Shown here piece after piece: positions 1-8,433 of a stretch of DNA of 64,000 nucleotides. The notes under the pieces are model-generated. The model was not told the DNA's origin. It ran no database searches and worked only from the letters and a program-made list of their open reading frames with translations. The stretch comes from Salinispirillum sp. LH 10-3-1 (GTDB lineage Bacteria; Pseudomonadota; Gammaproteobacteria; Pseudomonadales; Natronospirillaceae). The translations under genes were made by a program, and so were the position numbers. Each line of letters opens with the position of its first letter. The stretch's first letter is position 1. Location: positions 2,232,001-2,296,000 of the forward strand of contig NZ_CP101717.1 of assembly GCF_030643825.1 (NCBI RefSeq), written 5' to 3'.

Positions 1-972
1 GAGCAAGTTGAACTGCATAAGAAACGCATTCATGCCCTCGAGCGCTATGAATCAATGCATACGCAGGCTTTAGAGGAGCTTGAAGCCGCTAAAGCACAGG
101 TTGCCGAGTTGCGTAGCATTACCATAGACCCCAGTGCACCTGGGTACGAGCCTGCGACCTCTGGCGAACATGCCGAAGAAATCTATCGCCTCAAGTGTGA
201 GCGCTTTGATTTGTTGGAAAGTATCAACGATATGCGCCTTAAGCTACAGAAGGCCATTGCCGACGACAATTCCATAGAAGTCGTGGAGATCATGGAGCAG
301 CAAATCAAACATCAGACGCAGTATATGAAAGAGTCTGACATGGCCATCACACTGCTGGAAAAAGAGCTAGAAGCATCGAACAAATCCGTTGCTGAGTTGA
401 AAGAAAAGCTTGCGAGCATGAAGCCAGCGGCTGGAGTGGACCCAGCGACCGTTCAAGAGTTTCAAAAGCTCAATACCGAAGGACTAGACAAACTCAACGA
501 CTTTGCCAACGACCAGAAGAACAACATCAGCGCCATGCGTGAGAACCTTCTGCAATTCAAAGCCGCTCAACAAGAAGAAGAACGTGCAGAGTTAATGGTC
601 CGTCAAGAGCAGCAGATCCAATCGATGGAGTCGACACTCAAAGAGTCAGAAACCTGCGTGATGATTCTGGAAAATGAGCTAAACGACGCCAACAACAAGA
701 TTGAACAACTGCAGGTCGCAGCACAGCAGGCCAGTGAGAACACAGAGGCGAACCGCCACGCCAACGAAATGGAAAACCTGTTACGCAAGTTTGTAACGGA
801 CAGCGAAGACATGGTTGCCTGCATTGGCGGGCTGGAAAATGAGAATATTGAACTGCGTACCCGCCTGATGGACATGGGTGTTGAAGAAGATGCCCTACCC
901 AAGCACGCCCTGCCGCCCGAAGCACTGAAGGTCAGCAAGCCGGTAACAGTAACCGACGAGAAGGCAGAGTAG
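1..972 (+). CDS. Coiled-coil protein, 5' end outside the window
   Basis: The reading frame is open from the first base, so the N-terminus lies upstream of the window; at least 323 codons are present. The visible protein is almost entirely heptad-like, rich in Glu, Lys, Gln and Leu, with long stretches predicted as coiled coil and a short acidic, proline-containing tail. There is no signal peptide, membrane segment or catalytic motif in the visible part. The gene ends 11 bases before the convergent ABC exporter. I do not recognise the family. The missing N-terminus may carry the defining domain, so a scaffold or signalling role is only a guess. Confidence 0.75.
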   Translation, partial: EQVELHKKRIHALERYESMHTQALEELEAAKAQVAELRSITIDPSAPGYEPATSGEHAEEIYRLKCERFDLLESINDMRLKLQKAIADDNSIEVVEIMEQQIKHQTQYMKESDMAITLLEKELEASNKSVAELKEKLASMKPAAGVDPATVQEFQKLNTEGLDKLNDFANDQKNNISAMRENLLQFKAAQQEEERAELMVRQEQQIQSMESTLKESETCVMILENELNDANNKIEQLQVAAQQASENTEANRHANEMENLLRKFVTDSEDMVACIGGLENENIELRTRLMDMGVEEDALPKHALPPEALKVSKPVTVTDEKAE

Positions 973-983
973 CTCGGCGTTTT

Positions 984-2795
984 CTATCGCTTCTCACGCA
1001 GTTGTAGAGCCCACAACTGCGCGTATCGACCGCCCTGCTTCAGCAACGCCTCATGCCGCCCCTGCTCAACCACTGCGCCATTGTCCAACACAACAATGTT
1101 GTCAGCGTCGGTCACCGTCGACAAGCGGTGGGCAATCACCACGGATGTATGCCCAGACGCAATTTCCCGCATGGCATCCAAAATAGCCCCTTCTGAATTG
1201 GAATCGAGCGCCGATGTGGCTTCGTCGAAGATCAAGATAGGCGATTGCTTCAACAATACGCGGGCAATGGCGATACGTTGCTTTTCACCGCCCGACACCT
1301 TTAAACCGCGCTCACCGACAACGGTCTTATCGCCATTGGGCAAGGCTTTAATAAAGCCATCCAAATGTGCCATGGTGATCGCCCGATCAATGGCCTCCTC
1401 TGAAGCCTCTGGATTGCCATACGCAACGTTTTCACGAATGGTGGCGTTAAACAGTACGGTATCTTGCGGCACGATAGCAATTTGCTGCCGCAAGCTGCGC
1501 AACGTCACTTGCGCGATGTTCTGACCATCGATGTAGATCGCTCCAGAACTCAAATCGTAGAAACGGTAAAGCAAACGGGCAATGGTGCTTTTGCCGGCAC
1601 CCGACGCCCCCACAATAGCCACCTTGCTACCGGCGCTCACGGTCAGCGTGAAGTCTTTGAGGATCTTGCGCTCTGGGTGGTAGCCGAAACTGGCCTGACG
1701 AAACTCAATTTCTCCGCGCGTTAACTGTAGCTCCTTTGCAGTCGGGTGATCGGCAATCACCGGCTTTCTGGCCAACAAGCCCAGCATGTTTTCAAGATCG
1801 GTTAGCGCACGGCGGATTTCACGATAGACAAAACCCAGAAAGTTCAGTGGAATAAACAGCTGAATCATGTAGGCATTGATCATAGCGAGATCACCCAGCG
1901 TCATTTCACCTCCGATCACACCCTGCGCGGCCATAATCATCATGGCCGTAATGGCCATGGCTATGATCAGTGCCTGGCCTGAGTTCAACGCCAACAAAGA
2001 CATTCGGTTCTTTAACTTGGCTGTTTCCCAATGCGCCAGGAAACTGTCGTAGGTGCGCGCCTCGTAATCTTCGTTATTGAAGTACTTCACCGTCTCGTAG
2101 TTAAGCAGACTATCAACAGCGCGCGTATTGGTCGAAGAGTCAGCTTGATTCGCGGCACGCACAAAGCGGTTGCGCCACTCGGTCGTCAGCACCGTAAACA
2201 GTATATAGAGGGTCACTGCTACGAGAGTGATTAAGGCATACCAAGCAGAAAAAGCGATGGTGAAGATCAGCGCCACCATCAATATCTCGAACAGCGTCGG
2301 GACAATATTGAACATCAAGAAGCGCATTAGGAAACTGATACCACTGGTACCGCGCTCGATATCGCGGCTGATACCGCCGGTTTGCCGCTCAAGATGAAAA
2401 GCCAATTCCAAGGCATGCAGATGCTTAAACACTCGCAGCCCGATCTGCCGCATGGCATGTTCCGTTACGCGACTGAAAATCGCATCACGCAACTCGCCAA
2501 AAAACACGCCACCAAAGCGCAGCAGCCCATAGAACAGCAGAAAAGCCAGAGGGAGTACCAGTTCCGGTTGCAAACTCCGGTCAACACCATCAATGATGTT
2601 CTTGAGTGCCCACGGCATGAGGAGTGTGGCGCCCTTGGCCGCCAGCAATGCTAACAAAGCCAGTAACACCCTGCCTTTGAACGCCCAAAGGTAGGGTAAC
2701 AGGTAGCCTACACTTTGCCGCAAGTTCAGTGCTTCTTGCGCCCTAGAAGGCGATTCTCCTGCACTACCTACACTGCTCCCCCCCATGCCTCGCAT
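984..2795 (-). CDS. ABC exporter, fused permease and ATPase (Atm1/heavy-metal type)
   Basis: A 603-residue half-transporter expected to work as a homodimer in the inner membrane. The first ~340 residues hold six membrane segments (type IV exporter fold), followed by an ATPase domain. The ATPase shows Walker A GASGAGKST, signature SGGEKQR, Walker B ILIFDEATSALDS and a switch histidine in IAHRLST. The permease region with PLNFLGFVYREIRRALTDLE matches the Atm1/HMT1 subgroup, which exports glutathione- or persulfide-linked compounds; the substrate here is inferred only. The gene starts three bases after ppnP, so the two are co-transcribed. An alternative start lies three codons in (MGGSS). Confidence 0.88.
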   Translation of the reverse strand: MRGMGGSSVGSAGESPSRAQEALNLRQSVGYLLPYLWAFKGRVLLALLALLAAKGATLLMPWALKNIIDGVDRSLQPELVLPLAFLLFYGLLRFGGVFFGELRDAIFSRVTEHAMRQIGLRVFKHLHALELAFHLERQTGGISRDIERGTSGISFLMRFLMFNIVPTLFEILMVALIFTIAFSAWYALITLVAVTLYILFTVLTTEWRNRFVRAANQADSSTNTRAVDSLLNYETVKYFNNEDYEARTYDSFLAHWETAKLKNRMSLLALNSGQALIIAMAITAMMIMAAQGVIGGEMTLGDLAMINAYMIQLFIPLNFLGFVYREIRRALTDLENMLGLLARKPVIADHPTAKELQLTRGEIEFRQASFGYHPERKILKDFTLTVSAGSKVAIVGASGAGKSTIARLLYRFYDLSSGAIYIDGQNIAQVTLRSLRQQIAIVPQDTVLFNATIRENVAYGNPEASEEAIDRAITMAHLDGFIKALPNGDKTVVGERGLKVSGGEKQRIAIARVLLKQSPILIFDEATSALDSNSEGAILDAMREIASGHTSVVIAHRLSTVTDADNIVVLDNGAVVEQGRHEALLKQGGRYAQLWALQLREKR

Positions 2796-2798
2796 AAA

Positions 2799-3080
2799 TC
2801 AGGCGTACGTACAGAGGTAAGCGGTATCCTGCGCCACTTGTAACTGAAACTTGCTGTCCGCAGGCACTTCAAACACCTGTCCGGCGCTGTAGGTCTGCCA
2901 CTCACTGGCACCGGGTAGCTTCACGGTCAGAGCACCGCTGATCACCGTCATGGTTTCATGCTGGCTGGTACCAAATTCATACTCGCCAGGCGCCATCACA
3001 CCTACGGTGGCAGGCAATTGTTCGCCAGCAAAAGCGATGGAGGCTACTTTGCCGTCAAAATACTGGTTTACGTTGAACAT
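2799..3080 (-). CDS. ppnP: Pyrimidine/purine nucleoside phosphorylase PpnP
   Basis: This 93-residue protein matches the YaiE/DUF1255 family in length and sequence. It starts [17 protein letters not shown] and has the cupin-like block with [18 protein letters not shown] and a later [11 protein letters not shown] segment. Family members form a small beta-barrel and split nucleosides with phosphate to give a base plus ribose 1-phosphate. It lies directly upstream of the ABC exporter in the same operon. The functional link between the two is not obvious. Confidence 0.92.
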   Translation of the reverse strand: MFNVNQYFDGKVASIAFAGEQLPATVGVMAPGEYEFGTSQHETMTVISGALTVKLPGASEWQTYSAGQVFEVPADSKFQLQVAQDTAYLCTYA

Positions 3081-3139
3081 AGTTAACTCTCACTTGTTTA
3101 AGAAACTGTTGTGGCGTGCGTGTGATAAAAACTCTTACC

Positions 3140-3382
3140 TTAAGGGGCTTCATCGTCGTAATAACCGCCGTCATCGCCTTCTACCAGCTCCGTCACCACG
3201 GGGTTACCGCATTGCACACACTTGCCCGACACAAAAACACGCTCGTCTATTTCGTACTCTTCGGGGTCGGTCATCCCCAAGTCTGCGGCCATACAGTGTT
3301 GGCACCACGTTTGACTGAGAAACGCTGCCTGCTCTTCCGCATCGCGAGCAAAAAAGTCCCGCTCAATTCTGTTGTCGCTCAT
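3140..3382 (-). CDS. Small acidic protein with two CxxC pairs
   Basis: An 80-residue, strongly acidic protein carrying CQHC near residue 27 and CVQC near residue 55. The spacing suggests a single zinc-ribbon-like site. There is no signal peptide or membrane segment. The C-terminus is a run of Asp, Gly and Tyr. It lies upstream of ppnP on the same strand, with 59 bases between. I do not recognise a named family; a small metal-binding or adaptor protein is the most that can be inferred. Confidence 0.65.
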   Translation of the reverse strand: MSDNRIERDFFARDAEEQAAFLSQTWCQHCMAADLGMTDPEEYEIDERVFVSGKCVQCGNPVVTELVEGDDGGYYDDEAP

Positions 3383-3456
3383 ACCCTTTCCCTTACCAAT
3401 TCAAGGCTGCGCATTATACAATGCACACCAACTGAAGATAGGAAATTATAGGCCTT

Positions 3457-3972
3457 ATGTCTTTTCCCGCATTGATCGCTCTAGAATACAGTGAATACGA
3501 TGAGCGTGGCTTCCCCACCGCCATCGCTTGGACCTTAGACGACGCCATGTACAAGGCAGTGTTGATTCAGCCAGCAGAAGAATGGTTGAACAACATGAAC
3601 GATGACGTTACCGCGTTAGACAGACCGCTCACAGAGCTGTTGGAGCTGGGTGAAAACTTGGTAGATATTGCCCGAGAAATCGCTGAAGACCGGCCGGACG
3701 GTACATTTTACGCCGAAGACCCGGAGATTGTGACCAGTATGCTAGAGCGCTTTTACAGCGCATTAGATCAAGACTGCCCTTATGAGATAGCACCTATGCG
3801 TGAGGCCTTTGCCGCCTGGGACAGCGACGAAGTAGAGAACACTCGCCGCTTGTTTATTGATCGCTTGGACTTATCGCCGCACATCGCCGAGCAGAACATC
3901 ATCGCCTGGCGAGCGACCTATGCGCACCTGCTCGAAGGCCAAGAAAACATTACCAGCCCATCACAGCCTTAA
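3457..3972 (+). CDS. Conserved hypothetical protein, possibly a degenerate RNase H-fold exonuclease
   Basis: A soluble 171-residue acidic protein with no signal or membrane segment. The N-terminus (ALEYSEYDERGFPTAIAWTL, then KAVLIQPAEEW) has the rhythm of DEDD-type exonuclease-like proteins, where an acidic motif is followed by a Pro-Ile-x-Trp strand and an Ile-x-Pro strand. A later FYAEDPEIVTSMLERFY block resembles the second motif, in which an Asp follows a Tyr. The usual first catalytic D-x-E is replaced by E-Y-S-E, so activity is doubtful. The last 23 bases overlap the convergent hda gene. The family call is inference; that it is a real gene is well supported. Confidence 0.7.
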   Translation: MSFPALIALEYSEYDERGFPTAIAWTLDDAMYKAVLIQPAEEWLNNMNDDVTALDRPLTELLELGENLVDIAREIAEDRPDGTFYAEDPEIVTSMLERFYSALDQDCPYEIAPMREAFAAWDSDEVENTRRLFIDRLDLSPHIAEQNIIAWRATYAHLLEGQENITSPSQP

Positions 3973-4651
3973 TGAAGGGCTGAGTTAAACGCCGCTGTGC
4001 GGCAAGCGATGCTGTATCGAGGGTATGTATGGTAGCGGTCAACCCGGCCCATTCACGTGGCCCACGCACCGCCACATACTGCGCTGTCTCCTCAGACAGT
4101 GTCATGCCATGCTGCTCAGCCAACCAAATGATGGCCGCTACCCAATCTTCGTCATTGGGCACTTTTAGCTGCGCGCGCATGCCCCAACTCAGCCGCGAAT
4201 GCAGATCAGGCAGAATATGGTCTTGCAGCTCAGGAAGGGATTGATGGCTCGCAAGCACCAGCCGCTGCCCTTGATCGCGCATGGTGTTAAACACATTAAA
4301 AAGAGCACGATCCCAGTTTGGCTCACCCAACACAGTATCGAGATCGTCTAAGCACAACACGGAAAAACCACACAGTTCCTGCAAAACGTCAGGAGCTTCA
4401 TGTTGCACTTCATTGAGGCTCAGATAGAAAGCAGTATGCCCCTGCATATCGGCACGGTGGCAGATCGCTTGTTGCACATGCGTCAAACCAGAACCTGGCG
4501 CGCCATGCAAAAAGACACTGGTTTCCGTCCCCTGCAACCACTCGTCGCGCAGCCAATCGATCAGCCAGGCGTTCGGTCCCGCATACATAGCATCCAGACG
4601 TGCGTCAGCGCGCAAGCTAACCTGCAAAGGGAGCTGAGCTGGCGCTATCAT
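3950..4651 (-). CDS. hda: DnaA regulatory inactivator Hda
   Basis: A 233-residue AAA+ protein of the DnaA-homologue family. With the DNA-loaded sliding clamp it stimulates ATP hydrolysis by DnaA after initiation. The N-terminal QLPLQVSL is the expected clamp-binding peptide. The P-loop is GAPGSGLTHV, with Leu56 where DnaA has Lys and E. coli Hda has Arg. Walker B is VLCLDDLD near residues 98-105. Its start overlaps the stop of the upstream DUF2066 gene by four bases (ATGA), so translation is coupled. The 3' end overlaps the convergent hypothetical gene by 23 bases. Confidence 0.93.
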   Translation of the reverse strand: MIAPAQLPLQVSLRADARLDAMYAGPNAWLIDWLRDEWLQGTETSVFLHGAPGSGLTHVQQAICHRADMQGHTAFYLSLNEVQHEAPDVLQELCGFSVLCLDDLDTVLGEPNWDRALFNVFNTMRDQGQRLVLASHQSLPELQDHILPDLHSRLSWGMRAQLKVPNDEDWVAAIIWLAEQHGMTLSEETAQYVAVRGPREWAGLTATIHTLDTASLAAQRRLTQPFIKAVMGW

Positions 4652-5745
4652 TGACTGAGCCAGATAAAGTTGAGCGCGCTTGCGTCATCGCCAAAGCCAA
4701 TGTCTGACATCAACTGCATGCGCGACTCGAGAGCTAGGATATCCAACAGTTGCGACTCGGGCGCACGTACCGACAGGCGATAGCGCGCTAAATCCCCATC
4801 AATACCCAGCATTTGTATTTGCGAGATGCCGTTCACATCGCGCAAATATTGACGCACTGCACCATGCGTCTGCACATTGGTCACGTTAAGAACACTGATG
4901 TCCATCGGCCTGGCGGTTTGACGGTGATCTACGGCATAGCGCTCTGCCATGGCGTCCGCCGCTAAGCCAACGCCTTGCGCAATGACCGACTGCTGTGTGT
5001 CGCCGAAAAAAGTGGCGGTGCGCTTCTCGCCGGCAAAAATAAAATGCCAGCGCCCGACCCACTGCCCGGAATCAGGTTGCACGCCGACGTAACCACCCAA
5101 TATCGCGTCGGCATTATAGCGCTCGGCGACCACCGCCATCGGCTGCTCAAATCCGGCCCACACATCATCCGCCGTCAATATAGAGAGATCCTGAAGATCC
5201 AACAATGGCCATTGCAACGGCACGCCACGTTGACGCGCCTGCTCTCTTAACAATGCAACCCCATCTGCTTGCGCAATCTCACCCAGCAGATCGATATTGC
5301 CCAAGCTGTTCGGCGCAGCCAAATAAATCATGACGCTAGGCCGCCTTGCAGCCCACACATGCAAACCTGAATCAACCAGCGCACTGCGCACTCGCTGGCC
5401 ATCGAAGACAACATCTAACTTAAAAGTGGGTTGCATATTGCCAATGGCGTCTGGAAGCATGACCTCACTGGCACCAAAACCAAAACGTGCGAGCAGGTCA
5501 CTGGGGTTTCGCAGGGCTTCCTGCACGGCCCCGTCAGCCTCAGCGGCATTGACGTCACCGGATACCCGCACAAACACCTCACGCAGTGCATCACGCAACG
5601 CCAACGTCTGCGCGCGTTCGTCTGCACTTTGCAGGATAATTCTTTCCGCTTCCATCAGGCGTACGGTCTCTGCTGCCGTGCCCAACGCAGCACAAAAGAA
5701 CAAGGCCACCGCAGACAGGGCTGATAACAATCTCGACATGTGCAC
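4648..5745 (-). CDS. DUF2066 domain protein, exported
   Basis: A 365-residue protein with a signal peptide (hydrophobic core LLSALSAVALFFCAALG, likely cut after TAA). The early segment RAQTLALRDALREVFVRVSGD and the later QPTFKLDVVFDGQRVRSALVDSGL are characteristic of the DUF2066 family. The protein is probably periplasmic and its biochemical role is unknown. Its place between purMN and hda is a widespread gammaproteobacterial arrangement. A second Met at codon 3 is an equally possible start. The divergent purM start is 136 bases away, leaving room for two promoters. Confidence 0.88.
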   Translation of the reverse strand: MHMSRLLSALSAVALFFCAALGTAAETVRLMEAERIILQSADERAQTLALRDALREVFVRVSGDVNAAEADGAVQEALRNPSDLLARFGFGASEVMLPDAIGNMQPTFKLDVVFDGQRVRSALVDSGLHVWAARRPSVMIYLAAPNSLGNIDLLGEIAQADGVALLREQARQRGVPLQWPLLDLQDLSILTADDVWAGFEQPMAVVAERYNADAILGGYVGVQPDSGQWVGRWHFIFAGEKRTATFFGDTQQSVIAQGVGLAADAMAERYAVDHRQTARPMDISVLNVTNVQTHGAVRQYLRDVNGISQIQMLGIDGDLARYRLSVRAPESQLLDILALESRMQLMSDIGFGDDASALNFIWLSQ

Positions 5746-5881
5746 TCACTTCCTAGATACAGATTTCTATTCTGACAAAATTTAAGTAATTTAACACGTC
5801 TAGCGCGGAAACGATGACCATAACTTTACGGGCTGGTAGAATGCGCGGCAATCATACATCTGTGCAGGAGTTTTACCCACC

Positions 5882-6925
5882 ATGGCGAAGCCGTCATTGA
5901 GCTACAAAGATGCGGGCGTTGATATTGATGCCGGTAATCAACTGGTCGAACGCATCAAGTCCGTTTCTCGGCGCACCCATCGCCCAGGTGTATTGGGCGG
6001 CTTGGGCGGCTTTGGTGCTCTGTTTGAATTACCCAAAGGCTATGATGAGCCTGTCTTGGTATCCGGCACCGATGGGGTAGGCACCAAGCTACGTCTGGCG
6101 ATGGATTTGCAGCGCCATGACACCATTGGTATCGATTTGGTGGCCATGTGCGTCAATGACCTGATCGTGGCCGGTGCAGAACCATTGTTCTTTTTAGACT
6201 ACTACGCCACCGGCAAACTGAACGTGGACATCGCCGCCGATGTTGTCAGTGGCATCGGCGCTGGCTGCGAACTTTCAGGCTGTGCTTTGGTTGGAGGTGA
6301 AACCGCCGAAATGCCTGGCATGTATGAAGGTGAAGATTACGATCTGGCCGGTTTTTGCGTCGGTATCGCCGAAAAATCGAAATTGATCGACGGCAGCAAG
6401 GTAAAAGCCGGTGATGTTCTGCTCGGCTTACCATCCAGTGGCCCACACTCCAATGGATATTCGCTGATTCGCAAAGTGTTGGAAGTCAGCGGCCAGTCCG
6501 CAGACACCCCGCTGGGCGACAGCACGCTCGGTGAAGCACTGCTCGCTCCAACGCGCATCTACGTAAAGCCATTGCTTGAGTTGCTCCGCCAACAACCTGT
6601 CCACGCCATGAGCCATATTACTGGTGGTGGATTCTTGGAGAACATTCCGCGCGTGATGCCGGAAAACACCAAGGCAGTAATAGACACCCATGCGTGGCAA
6701 CTGCCGGCGGTTTTCCAGTGGTTGCAGCAAGAAGGCAACATCACTGACACCGAGATGTACCGTACCTTCAACTGTGGTATCGGCATGGTGCTGGTCGTAC
6801 CTGAATCAGCGCGCGATGCCGCTATCGCCTGTCTGCAAGATCAAGGCGAAGCGCCCATCGTTTTGGGCCACATTGCACCGGCAGAAGGTGCACCCTTTGT
6901 GGAAATGGGCAACGCGCAAGCATGA
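5882..6925 (+). CDS. purM: Phosphoribosylformylglycinamidine cyclo-ligase
   Basis: This 347-residue enzyme makes aminoimidazole ribotide from FGAM and ATP, step five of purine synthesis. The N-terminus [22 protein letters not shown] is diagnostic. Further hallmarks are [11 protein letters not shown], a [25 protein letters not shown] segment, [12 protein letters not shown] and [13 protein letters not shown]. It is full length and ends in a four-base ATGA overlap with purN. No consensus PurR operator was found in the 136 bases upstream. Confidence 0.97.
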   Translation: MAKPSLSYKDAGVDIDAGNQLVERIKSVSRRTHRPGVLGGLGGFGALFELPKGYDEPVLVSGTDGVGTKLRLAMDLQRHDTIGIDLVAMCVNDLIVAGAEPLFFLDYYATGKLNVDIAADVVSGIGAGCELSGCALVGGETAEMPGMYEGEDYDLAGFCVGIAEKSKLIDGSKVKAGDVLLGLPSSGPHSNGYSLIRKVLEVSGQSADTPLGDSTLGEALLAPTRIYVKPLLELLRQQPVHAMSHITGGGFLENIPRVMPENTKAVIDTHAWQLPAVFQWLQQEGNITDTEMYRTFNCGIGMVLVVPESARDAAIACLQDQGEAPIVLGHIAPAEGAPFVEMGNAQA

Positions 6926-7614
6926 ACAGCGACCTAGAAAGCAGCACCAACGGCAACTCCGGTTGCCGCGTTGTGGTACTGATCAGTGGTGGCGGTACTA
7001 ACTTACAAGCACTGATTGACGCCGCGCAACAGGATACACTTGCGGGTGCGCAATTGGTTGGCGTACTGAGCAATCGCCCGAACGCGGGCGGACTGGCTCG
7101 CGCTGCACAAGTAAGCATCCCCAGTATTACCCTGAACCATCAAGACTACGCCAGCCGAGAGGCCTTTGACGCAGCTATGTTACATAACATCGATGCGTGG
7201 CAGCCTGATCTCGTTGTACTGGCTGGCTTTATGCGTATTCTAACGCCGGAGTTTGTCGCTCACTACGAAGGTCGTATGATCAATATTCATCCTTCGTTGT
7301 TACCCAAATACCCCGGCTTACACACACACGCTCGTGCCATAGAGGCCGGCGACCGAGAGCACGGCGCAACCGTTCACTTTGTCACGACCGAACTGGATGG
7401 TGGTCCGGCCATTGTGCAGGCCAGTGTACCGGTGCATTCGGATGATACGGAGGCTATCCTGGCCCAGCGTGTACAAACTGTAGAGCACCAAATCTACCCC
7501 GCCGCCGTTGCATGGTTTGCGCAAGGCCTATTGACAATGCGCTCTGGGCGGGCCTATATGAGAGGCAAACTCATAGGATCAACAGGACTGAACTGGAATG
7601 AGAGCGCACCTTAG
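6922..7614 (+). CDS. purN: Phosphoribosylglycinamide formyltransferase
   Basis: This 230-residue, folate-dependent GAR transformylase catalyses step three of purine synthesis. It has [17 protein letters not shown] at the start of the Rossmann domain, the catalytic Asn-His pair in [17 protein letters not shown] and the catalytic Asp in [12 protein letters not shown]. Compared with the usual enzyme it has a ~14-residue polar N-terminal extension. It overlaps purM by four bases and the downstream DUF3108 gene by 17 bases. Confidence 0.96.
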   Translation: MNSDLESSTNGNSGCRVVVLISGGGTNLQALIDAAQQDTLAGAQLVGVLSNRPNAGGLARAAQVSIPSITLNHQDYASREAFDAAMLHNIDAWQPDLVVLAGFMRILTPEFVAHYEGRMINIHPSLLPKYPGLHTHARAIEAGDREHGATVHFVTTELDGGPAIVQASVPVHSDDTEAILAQRVQTVEHQIYPAAVAWFAQGLLTMRSGRAYMRGKLIGSTGLNWNESAP

Positions 7615-8341
7615 AAAGGCGATTGCCTCCCTCGTCGTATGCCTTAGTCTCCCCTACGCTGCCATGGCATACGACCTGCAACCGTTCGAGCTGGAGCTGG
7701 AGGGGTTTCAATATGCAGGTGTCGGCATTAAGGTGACAGGCAAGCAAAGCCTGGCCCGCCGTAATAATGATGTATGGCGGATATCCTTTGAGATGCGTGG
7801 CCCCTTCGTACGCATTGAAGAATGGGTTGATTTCCGCTGGGTAGACGGCACTCCTGCACCCATCGAATACCGGTTTGACCAGCGTATGCCGTTCAACAAC
7901 GAATCACGCCGCATTCGTTTCGAGCCTGATCGAGACCGCATCCGGGTCAACCTGAATAACAACAGCTATACCTACGATTTCGAGCCCGATATATTTGATC
8001 CTCTCAGCTACACCCTCTTGCTGCTGAACCAACTGTCGCTGGGCGAAGAACGCTTTGAGTTCTCCGTGATCGATCGACGTAATCCACGGCGCTATGTGTT
8101 CGAGTTGATCGAGGAGACAGAGCTGTCGGGTAATTCGGCGGCCATCGTAGCCCAACGGGTTCCTAGCCGCGGCATCACTTACATAGTCTTCGATACTGAC
8201 TGGACCATTCCAACACATTTTTTACGCTGGCGTGATGGTAAACTGGATCAACAAATTCGTGCCATGTCCGCAACCATAGGCGGAACTCGTGTGCGCGACT
8301 TGCCGCACTGGCCGAATCCGCGAAATGACATTCCCAGCTAG
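7598..8341 (+). CDS. DUF3108 domain protein, exported
   Basis: A 247-residue protein with a clear signal peptide ([20 protein letters not shown], likely cut before YDL). The mature part is rich in beta strands. It carries the DUF3108 pattern: a repeated 'modified sugar-like' barrel with RISFEMRGPFVRIEEWVDF, then SYTLLLLNQLSLGE. Family members sit behind purN in many gammaproteobacteria and are presumed periplasmic or outer-membrane associated, without a known function. The start lies inside purN (17-base overlap), so it is the third gene of the pur operon. The stop is immediately followed by the FNR box of the lactate dehydrogenase gene. Confidence 0.85.
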   Translation: MRAHLRKAIASLVVCLSLPYAAMAYDLQPFELELEGFQYAGVGIKVTGKQSLARRNNDVWRISFEMRGPFVRIEEWVDFRWVDGTPAPIEYRFDQRMPFNNESRRIRFEPDRDRIRVNLNNNSYTYDFEPDIFDPLSYTLLLLNQLSLGEERFEFSVIDRRNPRRYVFELIEETELSGNSAAIVAQRVPSRGITYIVFDTDWTIPTHFLRWRDGKLDQQIRAMSATIGGTRVRDLPHWPNPRNDIPS

Positions 8342-8383
8342 TTGATGCACATCAAGGCCCGGATCGGCTAGCCAACATAGACT
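8342..8383 (+). promoter_or_regulatory. FNR/Anr-dependent promoter of the lactate dehydrogenase gene
   Basis: TTGATGCACATCAA at 8342-8355 is a perfect match to the FNR/Anr consensus TTGAT-N4-ATCAA. A plausible -10 element TAGACT lies at 8378-8383. A start near 8390 would put the box centre at -41.5, the class II activation position. The site sits directly after the DUF3108 stop codon and 78 bases before the ldhA start. The spacing is seen in the sequence; the activation by oxygen limitation is inferred from the known regulator. Confidence 0.75.
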
Positions 8384-8433
8384 GTTCCTCAGTTTCTTAA
8401 TTTTAACGAAAGGGAGTCGATCAGGAGCCTATT

